In this document: in pieces, positions 16,774 through 22,689 of the stretch
How the letters are laid out: each line of letters begins with the position of its first letter
Position numbering within the stretch: the stretch's first letter is position 1
DNA from: Pirellulales bacterium
Lineage (GTDB): Bacteria > Planctomycetota > Planctomycetia > Pirellulales > JAICIG01
Reading direction: 5' to 3'
NCBI GenBank assembly: GCA_025924495.1
Contig: JAICIG010000073.1
Coordinates: forward strand, 1-22,689
Length of the DNA: 22,689 nucleotides
The notes under the pieces: model-generated
The model's database searches: none
What the model saw: the letters and a program-made list of their open reading frames with translations, nothing else
Told to the model about the DNA's origin: nothing
Program-made: the position numbers and the translations under genes

Positions 16774-17919
16774 CTATTCGTCCCCTTCCCCGAGCACGAG
16801 CGGGATCTCAATGTCGCGCCCGTCGCGCATCACGCGTAAAGTTACCGTCTCGCCCGGGCGCTTCGCTTCGATCGCGGTGAGAAACTCGTCCACCGAGCTG
16901 ATCTTTTTGCCATCGACGCCGACGATTAAGTCGGCCGCTGTGGGATCGATCGTTTCGTACTGATAGACGACAGGACCCTGGCGTCTTTTCTCTCGCACGA
17001 CTTTGGGCCCTTTGAGCCCTGCACGCTCGGCAGGACCGCCCGGAACGACCGACTGGATCAATAGGCCTCTTTCGGTCTTATAGACCGCGGCGATGCCAGT
17101 CTGCGGCCGCACGACATGCCCTTTTTCAATCAGTTGCGGCACGATCCGCGCAATCGTACTGACGGGTATGGCGAATCCAACCCCCGTGTTTTCTCCCGAT
17201 CGACTGGCAATCGCGGTATTCATGCCGATCAACCGGCTGCGAGTGTCCAACAGCGGCCCGCCGGAATTGCCTGGATTGATGGCGGCATCGATCTGGATGA
17301 TCGACTTCAAGATTCGGCCATTGCGATTGGGCAAGGTGCGGTTAAGGCTCGAGATGATCCCGGTTGTCAGCGTGCGTTCCAGTCCGAACGGATTGCCAAT
17401 GGCAAACACTTGTTGGCCCACACGCAATTGCGCCGAATTGCCGAACGAGACCGGGTGCAGCAATTCCGCCGGTGCGTCAATACGGATCACGGCGACATCA
17501 TTCGGCGGATCCTGACCAACGAGCTCTGCGGGATACTTCGTGGCGTCGAACAGCGTGACATCGATCTCTCTGGCGCCTTCGATTACGTGATAGTTCGTCA
17601 GAATATGGCCGCCTTTGTCGATGATCGTGCCCGATCCTTCACCTTCGGTGGGCGCCTCCATGAAGAAAAAATTCCCCTCGCGCACGCCGCGCGTGTTGAT
17701 ATTGACGACCGCTCGATTGACGTTTTCATAGACGGAAATATTCACGCGTTCTGCGTCCGTCAGGCCATCGGGAAGCGGCGACAGCCGGGCGGTTCGAGCG
17801 GCTGGTCCACGAGCTTCTTGAGCGACGGCTCGCGGACGGAACACATCTTGCGTAACGATGACGGCGCAGGCGCCGCCTAACAAGGCGGAGAACAGACAGA
17901 GCAGGATTTGTCGATTCAT
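16774..17919 (-). CDS. HtrA/DegP-like serine protease with PDZ domain
   Basis: This envelope quality-control protease (family S1C) degrades misfolded periplasmic proteins. The 381-residue protein has an N-terminal membrane anchor or signal (about 5-24), a trypsin-like domain with catalytic H111 (LTNYHVIEGA), D141 (NDVAVIRID) and S219 (NPGNSGGPLL), and a single C-terminal PDZ domain (about 272-375). All three catalytic residues are present. The PDZ domain has an insertion of about 24 basic and polar residues (about 304-327, KVVREKRRQGPVVYQYETI) between its first strands. The ATG at 17919 was chosen because GAGGA precedes it by about 8 bases and it begins the hydrophobic segment; an earlier ATG would add 21 residues without signal character. 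It is convergent with the synthetase gene, 3 bases apart. Confidence 0.93.
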   Translation of the reverse strand: MNRQILLCLFSALLGGACAVIVTQDVFRPRAVAQEARGPAARTARLSPLPDGLTDAERVNISVYENVNRAVVNINTRGVREGNFFFMEAPTEGEGSGTIIDKGGHILTNYHVIEGAREIDVTLFDATKYPAELVGQDPPNDVAVIRIDAPAELLHPVSFGNSAQLRVGQQVFAIGNPFGLERTLTTGIISSLNRTLPNRNGRILKSIIQIDAAINPGNSGGPLLDTRSRLIGMNTAIASRSGENTGVGFAIPVSTIARIVPQLIEKGHVVRPQTGIAAVYKTERGLLIQSVVPGGPAERAGLKGPKVVREKRRQGPVVYQYETIDPTAADLIVGVDGKKISSVDEFLTAIEAKRPGETVTLRVMRDGRDIEIPLVLGEGDE

Positions 17920-18325
17920 GGGGCGATTCCTCGCACACGGGCGATAACTTGATTTTGGCACGCCGATTTTTTGCCAATCCATTGAATTACGCCAGATCGA
18001 TTCGCCACATCGGTGGCATTAACTCAAGCGATCGCGGCATCTTACCGTCGCCACCTGATTGCCTAATGCCCCCAGCTTCGCTGCTCCGATATTCCTAAGC
18101 AGCAGTCCGGCCTTGTTTCTTTTGCGCAGCTTGAGACTTGATCCCAACCGCGCCGACGCCATTGAGCTCCTCGCCCTGCGAGGCCTTGCATTTACATGGC
18201 ATGAATGACAAGCGGCCAATGCTGCGCCGCGATAAAGATTCTAGCAGGAATTGAATTTTGGCCGCATTCTCCGTGCCGCTGGCGATCTCACCCGGCTTTT
18301 GCATCGAGTGTTTGGAGAATTCGTA
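17920..18325. other. Divergent intergenic region
   Basis: This 406-base gap lies between the HtrA-like gene (minus) and an unknown gene (plus). It contains a dyad TTGGCA-N11-TGCCAA at 17955-17977 upstream of the protease gene. No RNA gene, repeat or clear promoter was recognised; the short frames lack ribosome binding sites and protein character. Confidence 0.5.
17955..17977. promoter_or_regulatory. Dyad upstream of the HtrA-like gene
   Basis: TTGGCA (17955-17960) and TGCCAA (17972-17977) are perfect 6-base arms 11 bases apart, one helical turn between them, 36 bases before the protease start codon. The form fits a dimeric regulator site. No regulator is identified. Confidence 0.3.
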
Positions 18326-19087
18326 ATGAAACGTCAACGGAGGACGTTAGGGCTCTTGGTCGTATGGCTGACGGCTGCGCTCGTCGCCATCGGCCCGCGT
18401 ATGCCACTGCGAACGCATGGGAAGGCCGCCCCCGTCGCAGCGTTGAAGCCGGCCGCCGCCCGCCCGAAGAATCCGGCCTCGTTTCAGCCGAGCACTTCCG
18501 TTCCGGTTCTAACGGGCAGCTTGGCGCCGCTGGTCGCCGATCCGCATCATAGCGCTGGCATTGAGTTGGCGCAGATGATTAACTTGGAACATGATGGCCT
18601 AAGCCAAACGGACAATCCCGCCTGGGGTCTTAAACCGGATGATCGTGGCCGACCGCACATCATCGGCTGGACCATCCTCGGCCAGCAAGCGGCGGCAGCG
18701 ATTTGGCAAACAGCAGTTCAAGCGCGCGAATTCGAATCGCAGCCCACACTCCGCGCACAAAGTCCTCGTCTATCCTTAGCCGTGTCCGGTTGGAGCGGTT
18801 GTATCGCCTATCGCTGGAATAACGATGAGCTGGCCCAGCGGATCGAGCTGACAAGGCCCGCAAACGGGCGTCGGGCGAGGCGCCTGCGACCCGCCTATTT
18901 GGCCGCGATAATTGGGGAGTTGTCCGGGGAGCTCGAGGCGGCTTTGGGCCGGGGAACCCAATGGTGGGATCAAACCGAATGGGCGCGGACGGCGGGCCAT
19001 TTAAGACGTGAAACCGAGGTTCTATCGGAGCCAGGATCAGCCTGGCGTTCCGCGAAAATGGGCTCCCAGACGCAAATCGGCCTGTAA
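18326..19087 (+). CDS. Membrane-anchored or exported protein of unknown function
   Basis: The 253-residue protein is not recognised. The ATG at 18326 was chosen because GGAG lies 8 bases upstream and it begins a basic, hydrophobic signal-anchor (MKRQRRTLGLLVVWLTAALVAIG, residues 1-23). A Pro/Ala-rich linker follows (about 34-60). The remaining 190 residues have many Trp and Ala residues (GWTILGQQAAAAIWQ, YRWNNDELAQRIELTRP, LSGELEAALGRGTQWWDQ), mostly predicted helical by composition. It stands alone, divergent from the protease gene and 304 bases before the vWA gene. A lineage-specific envelope protein is the best guess; the reading frame and ribosome binding site are the only support. Confidence 0.65.
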   Translation: MKRQRRTLGLLVVWLTAALVAIGPRMPLRTHGKAAPVAALKPAAARPKNPASFQPSTSVPVLTGSLAPLVADPHHSAGIELAQMINLEHDGLSQTDNPAWGLKPDDRGRPHIIGWTILGQQAAAAIWQTAVQAREFESQPTLRAQSPRLSLAVSGWSGCIAYRWNNDELAQRIELTRPANGRRARRLRPAYLAAIIGELSGELEAALGRGTQWWDQTEWARTAGHLRRETEVLSEPGSAWRSAKMGSQTQIGL

Positions 19088-19197
19088 ATCATTTCTAAGC
19101 CATAACTTATCCCTCATCTTTGACCGCATCGCTCGTGTTGTGGTCTTGCGGCGGTCGATCTTGACCGTAGCGAAGAAAAAAGGGGGGTGGGCGCTAA

Positions 19198-19225
19198 TTT
19201 TTCCGGCGCGTTAAGCCGGGAAAAA
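19198..19225. terminator. AT-flanked hairpin, possible terminator
   Basis: TTTTTCCGGC and GCCGGGAAAAA pair over about 10 bases with one bulged base and a 7-base loop. The GC core with T and A runs on the outside looks like a bidirectional terminator fold, but the T-run lies before the stem on each strand, so termination is doubtful. It lies 111 bases after the preceding stop codon. Confidence 0.3.
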
Positions 19226-19250
19226 TCGAGCCGACGAGGTAAGATTTTTC

Positions 19251-19280
19251 TTGGCACTAAGTATGTGCCCCGAATACACT
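19251..19280 (+). promoter_or_regulatory. Candidate promoter for the vWA gene
   Basis: TTGGCA (19251-19256, five of six -35 bases) is followed after 18 bases by TACACT (19275-19280, four of six -10 bases). A small dyad GGCAC/GTGCC (19253-19257 and 19265-19269) overlaps it. The leader would be about 105 bases. Confidence 0.35.
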
Positions 19281-19391
19281 ACAACTATTCGCCTCAGGGC
19301 GTTTTCCGGGCGCTCGTATACTCAGTCGGGCTGACGGTACGGAACACGTTTGGCTTTGCGCTGAGATTTTCTTTGTCGGAGTTGTCAAAAC

Positions 19392-22300
19392 ATGTCTAAG
19401 ACCATTCGGTCCCCTTTCGCTTCGGCAGCGATGATGACGTTGGCTTGGTGTTGGTCGGCGCTCGCCCCAGCCGCCGAACCGATTGGCGCGCCTGCCGCAG
19501 ATCCGGCACAGATGGAAACCTTTAGCAAGCCTGGCGGCGACACCTACTTTGCGTTGAAGCTGACGCCTCCGATGGCGCGCCCCGCCGCGCGGCCGCACGA
19601 CGTTGTGGTGTTGTTTGACACATCGGCCAGCCAAACGGGCGCCTATCGCGATAAAGCGATCGCTTCCTTACAAGCGCTGCTCGGCGGTTTGGATGCCAGC
19701 GACCGCGTGGCCTTGCTCGCCGTCGATCTCAATGCGGTGCGACTGACGAAATCGTTTGTTCCCGCCGGCGGTCCCGAATTGCAACAAGCGCTTGTGGCGC
19801 TCGAGCAACGCGTGCCGTTGGGTTCTACCGATATGCTCGCCGGTTTGACCGAGGCTGCCCTTGCTTGCAATGAGAGCGGCGCCGACGGCCGCGAACGTTC
19901 CGTGGTTTATCTGGGCGACGGCATGAGCGCCGCGGGCTTGGTCGGCAGCGAGCGGTTGCAAGAACTGGTCGACGTGCTGGTCGGCTCGCGGATTTCCGTC
20001 AGTAGTTATGCGATTGGGCCGCGTGTTGACGCCGAGTTGCTTGGCGCCCTGGCAAACCATACGGGCGGTATGCTCGCCGTCGACTTCGCGGAGATGACCG
20101 GCCGTCAGGCAGGCAACTATCTGGCCGAGGCCGCTCGCGGCCCAGTGATTTGGCCCGCCAAGGTTGCGATGCCTGAAGCGGTGCACGAATTCTATCCGCA
20201 GCGGCTTCCGCCGTTGCGATTCGATCGCGACACGATTGTCTTGGGCAAGCTGGCGTCCGATGCCGTTGGCAAAAAACTGGAAATCGATTTGCAGGGAGAA
20301 TTGGCCGGCAAGCCGCAACAGCTCCAATGGGACGTTACTTCGGAGCAACCTTCGGACGATCAAGCCTATCTGGCTAAGTTGGTTGACGCCGCCGCGACCA
20401 ATGGCGGCATCGCTTTGCCGACGGTCGGTTCCGCCGGTTTGAAGGAATTGCGTCGCATGGTCAATATGCAGGCGCAAAACTACAGCCGCCTGAGCCAACG
20501 TGCGCTGGTCACCGGCGAGTTGGATGCGGCAGCGAAGCTGGCGGGCGAGGCCTCTCGGCTCGATCCGATGAATTCCGAAGCGGCAACCGTCCAACAAGTC
20601 GTGGCGAATGCACGCGGCGGCGCGGCGGCCGCTGGCCCCGCCGAGCCGCTCACGCTCGGTAAACCCGCTGCGCGAGCTGACGAAGGCGAAGGCGCTGACG
20701 GCGCGCTGGTCGATCAGGTCGAACAACAGCAGCGGGTCTATGTCGCCTTTCTCCGCTTCGAAGTCATTAACGCGATCAATCAGGCCCGCGCCATGATGGG
20801 CGCCGATCCCGAGGGCGCCGTGAGTTCCCTCAAGTTGACGCTCGAAAAAGTCGCACAGGCCCCCGAGCTCGATCCGGAAGTTCGTGCGCAGCTTCGCGAC
20901 CAGGTAGAGGCCGCGCTGCAATCCGCCAGCTTGCAGTCCTTGAAAAAGGTCGAGCGAGATTTGCAGCAAGCCGAAATTGAGGCGGAAGGCAAGGCGCGAG
21001 AACGGATTAATCGTGAGCTGTTTCTGCAGGAGCAGAAGGTCGATCAGTTGATGGCCCGCTTCAATGCTTTAATGGATGAAGAGCGCTACCGCGACGCAGA
21101 AGCGGTGGCGAATATCGCCGAGGAAATGTCTCCAGGTACGCCTGGCTTGCGAACCGCCGAGCTGACGGCACGCATGGTCGGTTATACGGCAGACATGCTG
21201 GCCGTCGTCGATGCACGGCACAAGGGCGTCATCGACTCGATGTATCAGATCGAACTGTCGCACATTCCTACCCCGGACGAACCGCCGATTTTGTACCCGG
21301 ATCCGGAAGTCTGGCAATTGTTGACCGAGCGTCGCAAGAAGTACAAAGCGGTCGATCTGACGGAGAGCAACCCGTCCGAGGCGAAGATCGTCGCCGCGCT
21401 GGATGACAAGACGGAGATCGAATTCGTCGATCAGCCATTGAGCGATGTGGTGGAGTACCTCAAGGAACGCCATGGCATCGAGATCCAGCTCGACACGAAG
21501 GCTCTGACCGATGCGGGCCTAGGCAGCGATACGCCGGTGACTCGGAACATCAAGGGCATTACCTTACGATCGGCTTTGCGACTGATGCTCGGCGAGATGG
21601 ATCTCACCTACGTGATCCGCAACGAAGTGCTGATGATCACCAGCAAGACCGAAGCCGAGAACATGCTGACGACTCGCGTCTACCCGGTGGCCGATCTCGT
21701 GATTCCAATTCCTGCGCCGCGCATGGGCGGCATGGGCGGCGGCATGATGGGCGGCGGCGGCGGCATGGGCGGCGGCGGCATGGGCATGGGCGGCATGGGC
21801 ATGGGCGGCATGGGGGGCGGCATGGGCGGCGGATTCTTCAATGTTGCTCCCGAGGAGCAGGGCGAAGGCTTTCGCGCCTTCGCTGTGCAGGATGATCTGA
21901 AGCTGAAGGCCGGCGCGAAGCAACAGGCCGCCACCGCCGAAAAGAAGACCCTCAAGCTGGAACGTTCGACCAGCCCGCAAGCGCCGGTCGCTCCGCGCCC
22001 AGTGACCAAGGAATCGGCCTCCATCGAACCGGTGCAGATCGACTTTAAAGAAGGCGATGATCCCGAACAGGCTTGGAACGAGTACTTCGTCAAACATCAG
22101 GGGGACAATGCTCCTCAGACCGCTGCCGTGCGCGAATCGGTCCGCGAGTTGATGAAGGCCAAGAAGTTCGATCAGGTCATCGCGCTGATCAATGCCGCTT
22201 TGCGCAACCAGCAAGGCCAGCCTTGGATGTTCGAAGCGCTCGGCCTGGCAATGCAGGCCGATCAAAGGTCGCTGCCCGAAATTGAACGCGCTTTGATGTC

Positions 22301-22689
22301 GGCCCTGGATTTCGTCCACGGCCCGACCGACATGATGTATCTCGCCCAGTACCTGGCGCGCGCCGGCTTGAATCAGCGCGCCTTGCAATTATTCCGCCAG
22401 GCCAGCGAATTAGATCCCTCTTCGCCCGAGCCGTATGTCAATGGCTTGCGCCTGGCGGAGCGGCTAGGAGATCTCGAGGGTACGCAGTGGGCCACCATCG
22501 GCATTCTCGGCCAGGCCTGGCCGAAGGATCAGCTGTCGATCTGGGAAGAAGCCTATCGTACGGCCGAGGCGACGCTCGATCGCCTGCGCAGCGAGCGTCG
22601 CAAGAAAGAAGCCGACAAGTACAAGACGGCTCTGGATAAGGCGCTGGTCCGCGACTGCGTGGTGGTGGTCTCCTGGACGGGCGACGCCG
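19392..22689 (+). CDS. Large exported protein: vWA, coiled coil, STN-like domain, Gly/Met tract, TPR-like (3' end outside window)
   Basis: The frame is open from the ATG at 19392 to the window end: 1099 codons with no stop. A signal peptide (about 1-28, ending LAPAAEP) is followed by a von Willebrand A domain with a full MIDAS: D76-T-S-A-S80, T146 in GSTDML and D176 in YLGDGMS, so metal-dependent binding is likely. Next come a TPR-like repeat (about 380-400), a long Gln/Glu/Arg-rich helical stretch (about 500-570), and a domain at about 675-765 (FVDQPLSDVVEYLKERHGI, GITLRSALRLML, YVIRNEVLMIT) resembling the STN domain of secretins. Residues 778-814 are almost only Gly and Met. After a Pro/Ala linker, TPR-like helices resume. 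The end (RDCVVVVSWTGDA) looks like the start of another domain. Probable cell-envelope protein; the exact role is unknown. Confidence 0.85.
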   Translation, partial: MSKTIRSPFASAAMMTLAWCWSALAPAAEPIGAPAADPAQMETFSKPGGDTYFALKLTPPMARPAARPHDVVVLFDTSASQTGAYRDKAIASLQALLGGLDASDRVALLAVDLNAVRLTKSFVPAGGPELQQALVALEQRVPLGSTDMLAGLTEAALACNESGADGRERSVVYLGDGMSAAGLVGSERLQELVDVLVGSRISVSSYAIGPRVDAELLGALANHTGGMLAVDFAEMTGRQAGNYLAEAARGPVIWPAKVAMPEAVHEFYPQRLPPLRFDRDTIVLGKLASDAVGKKLEIDLQGELAGKPQQLQWDVTSEQPSDDQAYLAKLVDAAATNGGIALPTVGSAGLKELRRMVNMQAQNYSRLSQRALVTGELDAAAKLAGEASRLDPMNSEAATVQQVVANARGGAAAAGPAEPLTLGKPAARADEGEGADGALVDQVEQQQRVYVAFLRFEVINAINQARAMMGADPEGAVSSLKLTLEKVAQAPELDPEVRAQLRDQVEAALQSASLQSLKKVERDLQQAEIEAEGKARERINRELFLQEQKVDQLMARFNALMDEERYRDAEAVANIAEEMSPGTPGLRTAELTARMVGYTADMLAVVDARHKGVIDSMYQIELSHIPTPDEPPILYPDPEVWQLLTERRKKYKAVDLTESNPSEAKIVAALDDKTEIEFVDQPLSDVVEYLKERHGIEIQLDTKALTDAGLGSDTPVTRNIKGITLRSALRLMLGEMDLTYVIRNEVLMITSKTEAENMLTTRVYPVADLVIPIPAPRMGGMGGGMMGGGGGMGGGGMGMGGMGMGGMGGGMGGGFFNVAPEEQGEGFRAFAVQDDLKLKAGAKQQAATAEKKTLKLERSTSPQAPVAPRPVTKESASIEPVQIDFKEGDDPEQAWNEYFVKHQGDNAPQTAAVRESVRELMKAKKFDQVIALINAALRNQQGQPWMFEALGLAMQADQRSLPEIERALMSALDFVHGPTDMMYLAQYLARAGLNQRALQLFRQASELDPSSPEPYVNGLRLAERLGDLEGTQWATIGILGQAWPKDQLSIWEEAYRTAEATLDRLRSERRKKEADKYKTALDKALVRDCVVVVSWTGDA

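Larger units (their letters stand above)
19088..19391. other. Intergenic region upstream of the vWA gene
   Basis: This 304-base gap contains a hairpin (19198-19225) and a possible promoter (19251-19280). A TATACT at 19317-19322 is a further -10 candidate but has no -35 box. No small gene was recognised. Confidence 0.5.

Noticed and set aside
19668..20969. 433-codon minus-strand frame inside the vWA gene, and others at 21564-22388
   Set aside because: The opposite strand encodes a signal peptide, an intact MIDAS motif and an STN-like domain; these frames are shadows.

Overview
The window is GC-rich bacterial DNA with dense coding, and it looks like a chromosome segment of a planctomycete, probably of the Pirellulales type. 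The basis for that is inference from family resemblance: a GroES with a Lys-rich N-terminal extension, dispersed GGCAGACA-N4-TGTCTGCC palindromes, an SppA-like lipoprotein of the kind with an altered active site, and a very large exported protein joining a von Willebrand A domain, an STN-like (secretin N-terminal type) domain and a Gly/Met-rich tract. No RNA genes, insertion sequences or CRISPR arrays were seen.

Layout. 1-690 (minus): groES followed by the first 48 codons of groEL, with three palindromic repeats in the spacer. 1038-5078 (minus): a Sfp-type phosphopantetheinyl transferase, then argB, argD and argF, all in one direction. A good sigma70-type promoter for argB sits in the 3' end of the transferase gene. 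5326-6348 (plus): SppA-like lipoprotein. 6349-7239 (minus): secreted protein of unknown function, directly abutting sppA. 7587-16770 (plus): two adjoining nonribosomal peptide synthetase genes. 16774-17919 (minus): HtrA/DegP-like protease. 18326-19087 (plus): unknown membrane-anchored protein. 19392 to the window end (plus): the giant vWA/STN protein, which has no stop codon in the window.

How it works together. The main accessory feature is a compact lipopeptide assembly line. The first synthetase reads FAAL-T-C-A-T-E (fatty acyl-AMP ligase, carrier, condensation, adenylation, carrier, epimerase). The second reads C-T-TE and has no adenylation domain. The expected product is a short N-acylated peptide with a D-residue, released by the thioesterase. 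The phosphopantetheinyl transferase about 2.5 kb away would be a natural activator of the three carrier domains. The arg genes make ornithine, citrulline and arginine. Whether ornithine or arginine feeds the assembly line is only a hypothesis. The remaining genes (chaperonin, HtrA, SppA-like protein, vWA protein) belong to protein quality control or the cell envelope and need not be connected to the synthetase.
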